Shown: positions 22,146 to 31,224, counted from the first letter of the stretch. The stretch is DNA of 64,000 bases from Pseudomonas guariconensis (GCF_024127895.1 NZ_JAMYBK010000004.1:248001-312000), one strand, 5' to 3'. Notes: generated from the letters alone by a model not told the origin. Made by a program: numbers and translations.

Positions 22146-22853
22146 ATGCATAGGATCGGTGCCGGCGTGATCGAGCGAATCACCCAGGCCTGTGTCTGCG
22201 CCAGCCTGCTGCTGGCGCCCGTGGCCGCCAGCCAGGCGGCTACCGAGGAGGACCCCTGGGAGGCGGTGAACCGCCCGATCTTCAGGTTCAACGATACCCT
22301 CGATACCTATGCCCTCAAGCCGTTGGCCAAGGGATACCAGGCAGTCACCCCGCAATTTCTCGAAGACGGCATCCATAACATCTTCCGCAACCTGGGCGAC
22401 GTCACCAACCTGGTCAACGACCTGCTGCAGCTCAAGCCGCACGCGGCGGGCGTGGATACCGCGCGGCTGATCGTCAACACCACGTTCGGCCTGGGCGGTT
22501 TCTTCGATGTCGGCACCAAGATGGGCCTGCAGCGCAACGACGAGGACTTCGGCCAGACCCTGGGCTACTGGGGCGTGGGCAGCGGTCCGTACGTGGTGAT
22601 CCCGTTCCTTGGCCCAAGCACCGTGCGCGACGGCCTGGCCAAGTACCCGGACACCTACACCAAGCCTTACCGCTACATCGACCATGTGCCGACTCGCAAT
22701 TCGATTTTCGCCCTGGATGTGGTCGACACCCGCGCCGACCTGCTGTCGGCGGAAAAGCTGATCAGCGGCGACAAGTACATCTTCATCCGCAACGCCTACC
22801 TGCAGAACCGCGAGTTCAAGGTCAAGGATGGGGAAGTCGAGGACGATTTCTGA
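22146..22853 (+). CDS. mlaA: MlaA (VacJ) outer-membrane phospholipid transport protein
   Basis: Removes misplaced phospholipid from the outer leaflet of the outer membrane and passes it to MlaC. The 235-residue protein contains the family core DPWEAVNRPIFRFNDTLD, FRNLGDVTNLVNDLLQ, NTTFGLGGFFDVG and FGQTLGYWGVGSGPYVVIPF. The signal peptide ends near ASQAA and shows no lipobox cysteine, so unlike E. coli MlaA it may not be lipid-anchored. ATG at 22146 has GGAGA upstream; the longer GTG start at 22122 would spoil the signal peptide. The other mla genes are not in this window. Confidence 0.92.
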   Translation: MHRIGAGVIERITQACVCASLLLAPVAASQAATEEDPWEAVNRPIFRFNDTLDTYALKPLAKGYQAVTPQFLEDGIHNIFRNLGDVTNLVNDLLQLKPHAAGVDTARLIVNTTFGLGGFFDVGTKMGLQRNDEDFGQTLGYWGVGSGPYVVIPFLGPSTVRDGLAKYPDTYTKPYRYIDHVPTRNSIFALDVVDTRADLLSAEKLISGDKYIFIRNAYLQNREFKVKDGEVEDDF

Positions 22854-22867
22854 TCCCGGCGGGGATG

Positions 22868-22888
22868 AAAAAGGCGACCTTCGGGTCG
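22868..22888 (-). terminator. Terminator of the PilZ gene (leftward)
   Basis: Read leftward, CGACC-CGAA-GGTCG is followed by CCTTTTT. It sits about 80 bases after the PilZ stop codon and 15 bases after the convergent mlaA stop, so it may serve both. Confidence 0.6.
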
Positions 22889-22896
22889 ATGCTGGT

Positions 22897-22949
22897 CAGT
22901 TAAGGGTTACAGCGCCATTGGGGGGGCGAAGCGGCCCCAGGCTTAACTG
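22897..22949. repeat. Short interspersed repeat, copy 2
   Basis: CAGTTAAGG, then GCGAAGCGGCCCCAG, then CTTAACTG: the outer octamers are inverted repeats. Two of the three blocks are shared with 538-570. Confidence 0.5.
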
Positions 22950-22969
22950 ACAGGCATTGACCCTGGAAA

Positions 22970-23269
22970 TCAGTGCATCGCCAGGATGCGCAAGCCGAAT
23001 TTCTGCTGACCATCGGGCTGCTCGGCGATCCACACCACCTCGGTGCTGGCGTGCAGGCCCTTGAGGGCAGGGTGGTCGGAATCGATACGTACCTCGATCC
23101 GGTCGCCCACCTGGAAATGCTCCCGTGCCTGCACCTGCATGCCGCCACTGGAGAGGTCGAGGCAGACTGCCGCGATCACCTGGTCGGCATGCAGCAGGGT
23201 GACTTCGGTATCGATGCGCATACGAATGAAGTCGCGTTTCTCGCCGTGGTTCGAGGGTATCTGGGACAT
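22970..23269 (-). CDS. Single-domain PilZ protein
   Basis: A 99-residue stand-alone PilZ domain, a predicted cyclic-di-GMP receptor. Both binding motifs are present: RDFIRMR near residue 12 and DLSSGGMQV near residue 38, with the expected spacing. WIAEQPDGQQKFGLRIL forms the terminal strand and helix. It is monocistronic, leftward, and divergent from rssB with about 270 bases between. The target it regulates (motility, exopolysaccharide or other) cannot be told from the sequence. Confidence 0.9.
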   Translation of the reverse strand: MSQIPSNHGEKRDFIRMRIDTEVTLLHADQVIAAVCLDLSSGGMQVQAREHFQVGDRIEVRIDSDHPALKGLHASTEVVWIAEQPDGQQKFGLRILAMH

Positions 23270-23539
23270 GCTGCATCCTTCCCATCAGGTTGCGCGGGTC
23301 GGCTTTCTTATAACTCCCGGTGATTTGCCCTGTAAAGTGCGCAGCACTCGACCCTTGCATGCTTGAAACGCCTGGCGGATGGGAGTACCGTCTGCGCCTT
23401 ACAGGGCACCTCTGCCAGTTGCCGGGCCAGTCTTCTTGGCCTACAACTCAAGTAGAGAGTCGCCACAGAGTATTCCAGTAGCTGCCCGTCCGCCTTGCCG
23501 ACGTCGCTGCTCCAACCTAATCCGGCGCCGTTCGCCCAC

Positions 23540-24724
23540 ATGCAGAAACCCAGTGCAACGCTGCTGATCATCGATGACGACGACGTGGTCCGTGCCAGCC
23601 TCGCCGCCTATCTGGAAGACAGTGGCTTCAGCGTCCTCCAGGCCGCCAACGGCCAGCAGGGCCTCCAGGTCTTCGAAGAACACCAGCCCGACCTCGTGAT
23701 CTGCGATCTGCGCATGCCGCAGATGGGCGGCCTTGAGCTGATCCGCCGGGTCAGCGAGCGGGCGCCGCAGTTGCCGGTCATCGTGGTGTCCGGGGCCGGG
23801 GTCATGAGCGATGCGGTCGAGGCCCTGCGCCTGGGCGCCGCCGACTACCTGATCAAGCCCCTGGAAGACTTGGCCGTGCTCGAGCACTCGGTGCGCCGTG
23901 CCCTCGACCGCTCGCGGCTGGTGCTGGAGAACCAGCGCTACCGCGACAAGCTCGAGGCTGCCAACCGTGAGCTGGAAGCCAGCCTGCACCTGCTGCAGGA
24001 GGACCAGAACGCCGGCCGCCAGGTACAGATGAACATGCTGCCGGAAAGCCCATGGTTGGCCGGCGACCTGTCGTTCGAGCACCAGATCATCCCGTCGTTG
24101 TACCTGTCGGGCGATTTCGCCGATTATTTCCGGGTGGACGAGCGCCGTATCGCCTTCTACCTGGCGGACGTGTCCGGGCATGGCGCTTCGTCGGCGTTCG
24201 TCACCGTGCTGCTCAAGTTCATGACCACCCGGCTGCTGTTCGAATTCAAGCGCAGCGGCAGGATGCGCGACTTCAAGCCTTCGCAAGTGCTGAGCCACAT
24301 CAACCGTGGGCTGATCAACTGCAAGCTGGGCAAGCACGTGACCATGGTCGGTGGGGTGATCGACGAGGAAGCCGGGCTGATGACCTACAGCGTCGGCGGC
24401 CATTTGCCGCTGCCGGTGCTCTATACCCCGGGCCAGGCCCGTTACCTGGAGGGGCGCGGCCTGCCGGTAGGGCTGTTCGACGAGGCCAGCTACCAGGACC
24501 ATGTGCTGGAGCTGCCACGGCACTTCAGCCTGACCCTGATGTCCGATGGCATACTGGACCTTTTGCCTGGGGACACACTCAAAGATAAGGAAGCGACCTT
24601 GCCGGAAATCGTCAAGGAAGCCGGTGGCAGCCTGGACGGGCTGCGCCAACGATTCGGATTGGCTACGCTTGGGGAGATGCCGGATGATATCGCCCTATTG
24701 GTGTTGAGCAGGAACCTTGAATGA
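23540..24724 (+). CDS. rssB: Response regulator with PP2C phosphatase domain (RssB)
   Basis: A 394-residue protein with an N-terminal receiver domain (IIDDDDVVRASL; phospho-acceptor aspartate in LVICDLRMPQMGG; KPLED), a linker helix of about 50 residues, and a C-terminal PP2C/SpoIIE-type phosphatase domain (YLADVSGHGASSAF, GLMTYSVGGHLPLPV, LMSDGILDLL). In Pseudomonas this protein works with the downstream anti-sigma antagonist to control RpoS turnover. The start at 23540 precedes MQKPSATLLII; an upstream ATG in frame adds 15 unrelated residues. Its stop overlaps the next gene's ATG by four bases. Confidence 0.92.
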   Translation: MQKPSATLLIIDDDDVVRASLAAYLEDSGFSVLQAANGQQGLQVFEEHQPDLVICDLRMPQMGGLELIRRVSERAPQLPVIVVSGAGVMSDAVEALRLGAADYLIKPLEDLAVLEHSVRRALDRSRLVLENQRYRDKLEAANRELEASLHLLQEDQNAGRQVQMNMLPESPWLAGDLSFEHQIIPSLYLSGDFADYFRVDERRIAFYLADVSGHGASSAFVTVLLKFMTTRLLFEFKRSGRMRDFKPSQVLSHINRGLINCKLGKHVTMVGGVIDEEAGLMTYSVGGHLPLPVLYTPGQARYLEGRGLPVGLFDEASYQDHVLELPRHFSLTLMSDGILDLLPGDTLKDKEATLPEIVKEAGGSLDGLRQRFGLATLGEMPDDIALLVLSRNLE

Positions 24725-25203
24725 GTACCGGTAGAATCCAGTTCGCCGAGCAGAGCGGGACCTTCGTTCTGAAATTCGTCGGTGAAGTGCGCCTGACCCT
24801 GTGTTCGGCGCTGGATGCGACGATCGAGAAAATCTTCACCGCGCTGAACTTCTCGGCCATCGTCATCGACCTGACCGAGACCGAAAGCATCGACAGCACC
24901 ACCCTGGGCCTGCTGGCCAAGCTGTCGATCCTGTCCCGGCAGAAGGTGGGCCTGCTGCCTACCGTGGTGACCACCAACCCGGACATTTCCCGTCTGCTGC
25001 AGTCCATGGGCTTCGACCAGGTGTTCAACATCGTCGATCGCCCGGTCCCTTGCCCGGAATGCCTTACCGACCTGCCATCCCAGGACCAGAACGAAGAGGT
25101 GGTGCGCTCCAAGGTGCTGGAGGCGCACAAGATCCTCATGGGTCTGAACGACTCCAACCGTGAGGCGTTCCACGACCTGGTGAGCGCCCTGGAGCGCTCC
25201 TGA
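24721..25203 (+). CDS. rssC: STAS anti-sigma factor antagonist (RssC-like)
   Basis: A 160-residue protein. Residues 1-100 form a STAS domain with the phospho-site region DLTETESIDSTTLGLLAKLS, where a serine or threonine near residue 57-59 should be the residue dephosphorylated by RssB. The C-terminal 60 residues extend beyond the domain and contain CPECLTDLPS. It is coupled to rssB by an ATGA overlap. The partner relationship follows the known rssB-rssC arrangement in Pseudomonas. Confidence 0.88.
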   Translation: MSTGRIQFAEQSGTFVLKFVGEVRLTLCSALDATIEKIFTALNFSAIVIDLTETESIDSTTLGLLAKLSILSRQKVGLLPTVVTTNPDISRLLQSMGFDQVFNIVDRPVPCPECLTDLPSQDQNEEVVRSKVLEAHKILMGLNDSNREAFHDLVSALERS

Positions 25204-25230
25204 GCGAGCCCGGGCTACCGATGCGTGGCG

Positions 25231-27105
25231 TCAGTCCCGCACGAACTCGGTAGCCGCGGCGCCGTCGGCATTGAGCTGGAACACCCGCGCCGGCCGGCCT
25301 TGCTCATCGAAGAATACCTGCCCCAAACCTGCACTGTTCCACAGCCGCTCTCCCGCCTGGCTGTGGCTGGGTGTGCGTGGCACTACCTCCATCTGCCGGC
25401 GCTTGGTGAACCAGTTGAGTGGCGAATGTGGTGCATACAGCCAACGGTTGAGGCGATCGAGCACGTCCAGCAGGCGCTTGGGGAACTGGTTCTTGATCCC
25501 GCTGCTGGTGACCTGCCACAGGTGCGGGCTGCGCTGGCGGTGGCGGATCAGCACTTCATAGACGAAGGAGTAGTGCACGTCACCGGAAAGGATCACGTAG
25601 TGCCCGGGCGTGCGCGAATGGCGGAAGATGTTGAGGATCACCTGGGCCGCGCCGCGATGGGCCATCCAGTTTTCCGCGTCGACCAGCAGCGGATAGCCGA
25701 GCCCGCTGAAGACCCGTTGCACCGTCTCGATCAGTTTGACGCCGAAGATCGGTGCCGGTGACACGACGATCGCCGAAGGATGGTCGAGCAGGGCCTGTTG
25801 CAGCTCGCACAGCGCCTCCCAGTCGAGCAGGCCGGACGGCTTCTTCAGGCTGCTTTCGCTGCGCCAGCGGCGGGTGCGGGTGTCCAGCACCAGCAATGGC
25901 GGATCGCTGGGCAGGTCGAACTGCCAGCCCTGGAAGCGCAGCAGTTGGTCGATCAATTGGTCCTGGGCAGCGTTGTCCAGGTGCGCTTGGGCCGTTCGCT
26001 CGCCCAGGGCCCTGCAGGCTTCGGCCAGCCCCGCGCAGCCGTCCGGATCGTTGCCCCAGCCCTGGCAGAGCAGGTAGCCGAGCAGGGCGTTGCCGATGAT
26101 CCGCCGCGAGAAGGGGTGGCCGTAGGCGGTCTGTTCCCACTGCGCCGAAAGGTTCCAGTCGTCGGTGATGTCGTGGTCGTCGAAGATCATCAGCGAGGGC
26201 AGGTGGGCCATCACCCGGGCCACTTGACCGAGGCCGGCGGCGAACGCTTGGATCAGCGGCAGTTCTGCGCGATACCGGGCCTGGCGCGGTTCGCTCAGGC
26301 CTGCGGGCATGTCCATGCGCACCAGGCGCCAGGGCACTGGCGACCAGACCAGCAGGTACATGGCCATGACTTCGGCGAAGGTCACCAGGTGATTGTCGGC
26401 GTTGCTGCTGGAGAAGATCGGTTTGCGCTTGCCGCCGAAGAAGCGTTCGCGCAGGCTCTCGTTGCTTTCCTGGGCCGGCAGCAGGTCGGCGCGGTGGTAA
26501 TAGCTGGCCGGGTGGCGGTACAGCGCGGTGCTGTCGTCGACCAGGGCGCCTTCGAGGTATTCGCCGAACAGCCCCAGGTGCTCGATGAGCTCATGGATGG
26601 CGCGCAGCATGGGGCCTGCCACGTCGTCGGCGTAGACCTGGTCGCCCGTCATCAGCAGCAGGGCGGGGCGCTCTTGCGGACGCTGGCAGGCTTGCAGCAG
26701 GCGGTCGGCGCAGAGCAGGCCATCGGCGGCGGGGTGATGGGGCTTGCGGCATGAGCCGTGAAGCAGTTGGTCGAGGCGCTCGCGCAGCACGAAGCTTGGC
26801 CGGCGGGTGCCGGGGTAGAGCAGGTGCGGGGCCCAGTCGGCGATGCCTTGGCTGTTGTCCAGCAGCAGATCGTAGCCGATGGCCTGGTTGCGAGGCAGCG
26901 GCTGGTCGAAGCGGATGTCCAGCAGGTGCACGAAGGCGTGCCGGCCCACTGGGATCACCTCGCAGGCAAGATTGGCCTCGATGCTTGGGCAATCGAGCAC
27001 GAACTCGGGGCGAAGCGGTTGCGTGCCGACCAGCCAGATGGCCAGGCGCTGGGGTTCCAGGCGGCGCAGCACGGGGCCGGCGAGAATGAGGGGTAGGGTG
27101 GTCAT
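25231..27105 (-). CDS. PhoD-like metallophosphatase
   Basis: A 624-residue protein of the PhoD-like phosphatase group. Metal-binding motifs are visible in order: GDQVYADD, FDDHDITDDWN and SGDVHYSF. It starts directly with a beta-rich N-terminal domain (LAGPVLRRLEPQRLAIWLV) and has no Tat or Sec signal, unlike secreted PhoD alkaline phosphatases, so it is probably cytoplasmic. The start at 27105 is the most plausible of several weak ones. The substrate is unknown. It is leftward, downstream of tal but separated from it by a terminator and a REP element. Confidence 0.8.
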   Translation of the reverse strand: MTTLPLILAGPVLRRLEPQRLAIWLVGTQPLRPEFVLDCPSIEANLACEVIPVGRHAFVHLLDIRFDQPLPRNQAIGYDLLLDNSQGIADWAPHLLYPGTRRPSFVLRERLDQLLHGSCRKPHHPAADGLLCADRLLQACQRPQERPALLLMTGDQVYADDVAGPMLRAIHELIEHLGLFGEYLEGALVDDSTALYRHPASYYHRADLLPAQESNESLRERFFGGKRKPIFSSSNADNHLVTFAEVMAMYLLVWSPVPWRLVRMDMPAGLSEPRQARYRAELPLIQAFAAGLGQVARVMAHLPSLMIFDDHDITDDWNLSAQWEQTAYGHPFSRRIIGNALLGYLLCQGWGNDPDGCAGLAEACRALGERTAQAHLDNAAQDQLIDQLLRFQGWQFDLPSDPPLLVLDTRTRRWRSESSLKKPSGLLDWEALCELQQALLDHPSAIVVSPAPIFGVKLIETVQRVFSGLGYPLLVDAENWMAHRGAAQVILNIFRHSRTPGHYVILSGDVHYSFVYEVLIRHRQRSPHLWQVTSSGIKNQFPKRLLDVLDRLNRWLYAPHSPLNWFTKRRQMEVVPRTPSHSQAGERLWNSAGLGQVFFDEQGRPARVFQLNADGAAATEFVRD

Positions 27106-27189
27106 CGACAGTTCAGGTTGCAAGCCGACCCATTCGCAGGCAAGTCCACAGAGGCTGCGTCGACCATACATAATGGGTTTGCAAGGCCA

Positions 27190-27213
27190 TGTGGGGGCGG
27201 GCTTGCCCGCGAA
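27190..27213. repeat. REP element of P. putida type
   Basis: TGTGGGGGCGGGCTTGCCCG then CGAA. This is very close to the core of the 35-bp REP described in P. putida (GTGGGAGCGGGCTTGCCCGCG as I recall it). Confidence 0.75.
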
Positions 27214-27264
27214 AGCGTCAGTACGTTCAACGGGCAGTGCCTGCGCAAACGCAGCACCCAGACG

Positions 27265-27300
27265 AAAAGCGGGCGGAAATGCTCGGCATTTGCCGCCCGC
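27265..27300 (-). terminator. Terminator of tal
   Basis: Read leftward, a 14-bp stem (GCGGGCGG, one bulge, then AAATGC and its complement) with a three-base loop runs into CTTTTC. It begins about 20 bases after the tal stop codon. Confidence 0.75.
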
Positions 27301-27319
27301 GGGGCAAACCAGATTTGTA

Positions 27320-28246
27320 TCAGGCTTTTTCAGCCATCAACGCTTCCAGCTTCTCCTGGTCCCGGGCGAACTGGCGGATACCCTCGGCCAGCTTCTCCGT
27401 GGCCATGGCGTCTTCGTTCATCGCCCAGCGGAACTGGCTTTCGTTCAACTGCTGCTTGGCCTCACCGGCATTGCCGGGTTGGAGCACGCGCGGCAGTTGG
27501 CCCTGGTCGTCGCTCAATTGCTGCAGCAGCTCGGGGCTGATGGTCAGGCGGTCGCAACCGGCCAGTTGCTCGATCTGGCCGATATTGCGGAAGCTCGCGC
27601 CCATGACCACGGTGTCGTAGCCGTTGGCCTTGTAGTAGTTGTAGATGCGCGTCACCGATTGCACGCCCGGGTCTTCGGCGCCGACGTATTCCTTGCCGGT
27701 GCTCTTCTTGTACCAGTCGTAGATACGGCCCACGAACGGCGAGATCAGGAACACCCCGGCATCGGCGCAGGCCTGGGCTTGGGCGAAGGAGAACAGCAGG
27801 GTCAGGTTGGTCTGGATCTGCTCGCGTTCGAGCTGCTCGGCGGCGCGGATGCCTTCCCAAGTGGATGCCAGCTTGATCAGCACGCGATCACGCGGGATGC
27901 CGGCCTGTTCGTACAGCGCGATCAGTTGGCGGGCCTTGGCCAGCAATGCCGGTTCGTCGAACGACAGGCGTGCGTCCACTTCGGTGGAAATGCGCCCTGG
28001 AATGACCTTGAGGATGCCTGAGCCGACGGCCACGGCGAACTTGTCGCAGGCCAGGTCCACATTGCCCTTGGCGTCGGCCCTGACTTGCCTGAGCAGGTCG
28101 GCGTAGCCGGGAATGGCGGCGGCCTTGAGCAGCAGCGAGGGGTTGGTGGTGGCATCGACCGGCTTGAGGCGGGTGATGGCGTCCAGGTCCCCGGTGTCGG
28201 CGACCACGGTGGTGAACTGCTTGAGTTGTTCCAGCTTGGAGGTCAT
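27320..28246 (-). CDS. tal: Transaldolase
   Basis: Transfers a dihydroxyacetone unit between sugar phosphates in the non-oxidative pentose phosphate pathway. At 308 residues it is a class I (TalA/TalB-type) enzyme. The Schiff-base lysine is Lys125 in [24 protein letters not shown] and [15 protein letters not shown] are family signatures. ATG at 28246 was chosen; a longer frame from 28279 adds eleven residues absent from the family. dusA lies upstream on the same strand, 122 bases away. Confidence 0.96.
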   Translation of the reverse strand: MTSKLEQLKQFTTVVADTGDLDAITRLKPVDATTNPSLLLKAAAIPGYADLLRQVRADAKGNVDLACDKFAVAVGSGILKVIPGRISTEVDARLSFDEPALLAKARQLIALYEQAGIPRDRVLIKLASTWEGIRAAEQLEREQIQTNLTLLFSFAQAQACADAGVFLISPFVGRIYDWYKKSTGKEYVGAEDPGVQSVTRIYNYYKANGYDTVVMGASFRNIGQIEQLAGCDRLTISPELLQQLSDDQGQLPRVLQPGNAGEAKQQLNESQFRWAMNEDAMATEKLAEGIRQFARDQEKLEALMAEKA

Positions 28247-28368
28247 GGGCGTGCTCTGTCCTGTGCAATGACTCGACATTACCCGAGCCCCGGCGACCGC
28301 TCAAGGGCCGGGGGGGCAGGATGGGCGAGGGAATGAAGGTTCGAGTCGAAAGCGCACCCGGGGTTCCG

Positions 28369-29379
28369 TCAGCGGCCCTGCAGCAGCTCGGCGGCCTGGT
28401 CGAGCACGGCCAGCGGCTCGGCGGCCTTGTGGATGTCTGCCGACAGCAACTGGCGGAAGCGCCGGGCACCGGGGAAGCCCTGGCCCAGGCCGAGGATGTG
28501 GCGGGTGATGTGATGGATGGCGCCGCCGCTTTCCATGTGCGCGACGATATACGGACGCAGCCGTGCCAGCACCTCGCTGCGGCTGATGACCGGCGCCGTG
28601 CTGCCGAACAACTGCTGGTCTACTTCGGCCAGCAGGTAGGGGTTGTGGTACGCCTCGCGGCCGAGCATCACGCCGTCGAAGGTCTGCAAGTGCACGTGGC
28701 ACTCTTCCAGTGTCTTGATACCGCCATTGAGCACCAGCTCCAGGTCCGGGAAGTCGGCCTTCAACTGCGCGGCCACGTCATAGCGCAGCGGCGGGACCTC
28801 ACGGTTCTCCTTGGGCGACAGGCCTTCGAGGATGGCGATGCGCGCATGCACGGTGAAGCTGCGACAGCCCGCCTCGCGCACCTGGCCGACGAAGTCGCAC
28901 AGCTCGGCATAGCTGTCACGGCCATTGATGCCGATGCGGTGCTTGACCGTGACTGGGATGTGCACCGCATCGCGCATGGCCTTGACGCAATCGGCCACCA
29001 GCGCCGGGTGGCCCATCAGGCAGGCGCCGATCATGTTGTTCTGCACCCGGTCGCTGGGGCAGCCGACGTTGAGGTTGACCTCATCGTAGCCGGCGTCCTC
29101 GGCCAGCCGGGCGCAGGCTGCCAACTCCGCCGGCACACTGCCGCCCAGTTGCAGGGCCAGCGGGTGCTCGGTGTCGTCGTGGCGCAAGAAGCGATGGGCG
29201 TCGTTGTGCAGCAGGGCGCCGGTGGTGACCATCTCCGTGTAGAGCAGGGTGTGCCTGGACAGCAGGCGCAGGAAGAACCGGCAATGGCGGTCTGTCCAGT
29301 CCATCATCGGTGCAACGCTGAAGCGGCGGGAGGGCTCAGGGCGCATGTTTTCTGGCGTAGAGCCTGATTTAACAGTCAT
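28369..29379 (-). CDS. dusA: tRNA-dihydrouridine synthase A (prophage insertion at its 5' end)
   Basis: Flavoenzyme that reduces uridine to dihydrouridine in the D-loop of tRNA. Landmarks are RRFSVAPMMDWTDRHCRFFL at the FMN-binding N-terminus, NVGCPSDRVQ with the catalytic cysteine, VKHRIGINGRDSY and NGGIKT. The integrase gene sits just upstream, and prophages of this kind are known to enter dusA near its 5' end, so the first codons may be supplied by the phage. Two starts are possible, 29379 and 29346 (MRPEPSRRF); neither has a good ribosome site. The rest of the gene is intact, so the enzyme is probably still made. Confidence 0.9.
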   Translation of the reverse strand: MTVKSGSTPENMRPEPSRRFSVAPMMDWTDRHCRFFLRLLSRHTLLYTEMVTTGALLHNDAHRFLRHDDTEHPLALQLGGSVPAELAACARLAEDAGYDEVNLNVGCPSDRVQNNMIGACLMGHPALVADCVKAMRDAVHIPVTVKHRIGINGRDSYAELCDFVGQVREAGCRSFTVHARIAILEGLSPKENREVPPLRYDVAAQLKADFPDLELVLNGGIKTLEECHVHLQTFDGVMLGREAYHNPYLLAEVDQQLFGSTAPVISRSEVLARLRPYIVAHMESGGAIHHITRHILGLGQGFPGARRFRQLLSADIHKAAEPLAVLDQAAELLQGR

Positions 29380-29427
29380 TTCGTTCAACGTGTTCTGTAC
29401 CGATTTTCGGGGGTTTTGGGGCGTTTT

Positions 29428-29475
29428 TACCAAGCTCTTGGTACAATGTACCAATCGAATCAGGACGTGTACCAA
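29428..29475. promoter_or_regulatory. Cluster of TACCAA palindromes before int
   Basis: TACCAAG-CT-CTTGGTA at 29428-29443 overlaps TTGGTACA-A-TGTACCAA at 29438-29454, and a further GTACCAA lies at 29469-29475, six bases before the int start. The pattern suggests integrase/excisionase arm sites or an operator for int. Confidence 0.5.
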
Positions 29476-29480
29476 CTCTC

Positions 29481-30602
29481 ATGGCAACGATCAGACCCCG
29501 CAAGAAGGCCGACGGCACCATCAGCTACACAGCTCAGATCCGCATCAACCGCGACAAAGTGACAGTTTACCAAGAGAGCCAGACGTTCGCCCGCAAACAG
29601 GCCGCTCAGGCTTGGGCGAAGCGACGAGAGACTGAGTTGGCAGAACCTGGTGCGATCGAGCGGGCCAGCCGCGTGGGACATACGGTCAAACAGATGATCG
29701 ACCGTTACCTGGTCGAGGCCGAGAAAGCCCGGCCATTGGGCGAGACCAAGCGGCGCACGCTGACTGCCATCAAGAACAGCTATCTGGGTGATAAGGTCGA
29801 CTCCGACATTAGCCAGCAGGTGCTGGTGGACTATGCCCTTTGGCGCATGAGTCCTGACGGGGGAGGGATTAAGCCGCAGACGGCCGGCAATGATCTGGCG
29901 CACTTGGGATCAGTGTTGTCGTTGGCCAGGGCGGCCTGGGGCTACGAGATCAATCCGCAAGCAATGACCGATGCGCGCCTGGTGCTCAAGAAGTTCGGCT
30001 ACAACATGAGGAGTCGCGAGCGAGATCGGCGGCCTACGTTGGATGAGCTCGACAAGGTGATTGAGCACTTTTTCGAGATGTTGCAGCGCAGGCCGACAGT
30101 CATCCATATGCCCAAGGTGGTGGCGTTCGCTATCTATTCAACGCGCCGAATGGATGAGATCACCCGCATCCTTTGGGATGATCTGGATGAACATCGGCAG
30201 TCGGTGAAAGTTCGGGACATGAAAAACCCCGGCCAGAAGATCGGCAATGATGTGTGGTGCTATTTGCCGGACGAGGCTTGGCGCATCGTGCAGAGCATGC
30301 CGCGTGAGTGCCCTGAAATCTTCCCATATAACACCGACTCTATAGGAGCCGCATGGGCAAGAGCGTGCAAGATGGTGGGGATCGAGGACCTTCACTTCCA
30401 CGACTTAAGACATGAGGGTGTGAGTCGGCTGTTTGAAATGGACTGGGATATCCCGAGGGTTTCGAGTGTGTCGGGTCACCGCGACTGGAATTCCTTGCGA
30501 CGTTATACCCATCTTCGTGGACGTGGCGATCGATATAGCACTTGGAAGTGGTTGGGCGCTATCTTGTATTCACGGGTAACGCTAGGGGGTAGGGCGGTCT
30601 AA
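29481..30602 (+). CDS. Tyrosine-type phage integrase
   Basis: A 373-residue site-specific recombinase that inserts and excises the prophage. The N-terminus (residues 1-50) looks like an arm-binding domain, residues 65-160 a core-binding SAM-like domain, and the catalytic domain follows. All active-site residues are visible: Arg223 in TRRMDEI, Lys248, His307 and Arg310 in HDLRH, His333 in SGHRD and the nucleophile Tyr342 in RRYTHL. Its position against the dusA 5' end fits the dusA-specific integrase group. AGGA lies about 15 bases before the ATG, a weak ribosome site. Confidence 0.95.
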   Translation: MATIRPRKKADGTISYTAQIRINRDKVTVYQESQTFARKQAAQAWAKRRETELAEPGAIERASRVGHTVKQMIDRYLVEAEKARPLGETKRRTLTAIKNSYLGDKVDSDISQQVLVDYALWRMSPDGGGIKPQTAGNDLAHLGSVLSLARAAWGYEINPQAMTDARLVLKKFGYNMRSRERDRRPTLDELDKVIEHFFEMLQRRPTVIHMPKVVAFAIYSTRRMDEITRILWDDLDEHRQSVKVRDMKNPGQKIGNDVWCYLPDEAWRIVQSMPRECPEIFPYNTDSIGAAWARACKMVGIEDLHFHDLRHEGVSRLFEMDWDIPRVSSVSGHRDWNSLRRYTHLRGRGDRYSTWKWLGAILYSRVTLGGRAV

Positions 30603-30645
30603 ATATGAAAACTCACTATATATGGCATAGAGTTAGGGGCGCGTA

Positions 30646-31212
30646 ATGAGTGATAGCATGGTCACTTTAGTGGTTGGGCTTGCAGGTATTTTGTCTACAC
30701 TGTTAGTGAGTGCGTTGGGCCTTTATTACACTGCCAAAGGGCGGGTCGCGCCATTGAGGGATGCACTTTTTTCTAGGCAGCTAGATATGGCTATGCAAGT
30801 GAGTCACCTTCTGTCACGAATTAGGTTAGACGTGATTATATTGTCGGCGGAAGACGAACGACACCATCATGAGGCAAGGACGAGTTTGGGTGGCTATTTT
30901 AAAGATTTCGCTGAGTTAGAGGAGCGGTCAGCAGTTATTCTCCCTCTTGAGCTTTGGCTGGAGCTACAAGGGCAATCGCAAATAATATGTGAATTAATTC
31001 AAGAGTATGAAGAGCAGGGTGTTATAGCATCGTCATCTGTGCGCAGGTATGAGGCCGGGATGGCGAAGGTGGCCTTGCTGTGCCGTACGATTACGGGGGT
31101 AGATCAGTTATCTGAGCATGCCATTAGTCTTTTCTCGAGTCGTAAAGACTATAAGCGTATAGTTGATATGGAGATTTCGCATTTTGATCCAGGGCTCCGA
31201 AGTAGTTCGTAG
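30646..31212 (+). CDS. AT-rich membrane-anchored protein of unknown function
   Basis: A 188-residue protein that I do not recognise. One membrane segment near the N-terminus (VTLVVGLAGILSTLLVSALG) is followed by a basic stretch and about 150 residues of mostly helical, probably cytoplasmic sequence. Its base composition is clearly lower in GC than the host and the late phage genes. AGGGG lies upstream of the ATG and TATATA boxes lie in the 44-base gap after int. It stands alone between int and a bidirectional terminator, the usual place for a lysogenic cargo gene. A role in superinfection exclusion or defence is possible but unproven. Confidence 0.65.
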   Translation: MSDSMVTLVVGLAGILSTLLVSALGLYYTAKGRVAPLRDALFSRQLDMAMQVSHLLSRIRLDVIILSAEDERHHHEARTSLGGYFKDFAELEERSAVILPLELWLELQGQSQIICELIQEYEEQGVIASSSVRRYEAGMAKVALLCRTITGVDQLSEHAISLFSSRKDYKRIVDMEISHFDPGLRSSS

Positions 31213-31224
31213 TGGTCTAATGCG

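Noticed and set aside
29380..29475. A longer dusA starting with TTG at 29475
   Set aside because: The extension reads through the palindromic sites before int, has no ribosome site and no counterpart in DusA proteins.
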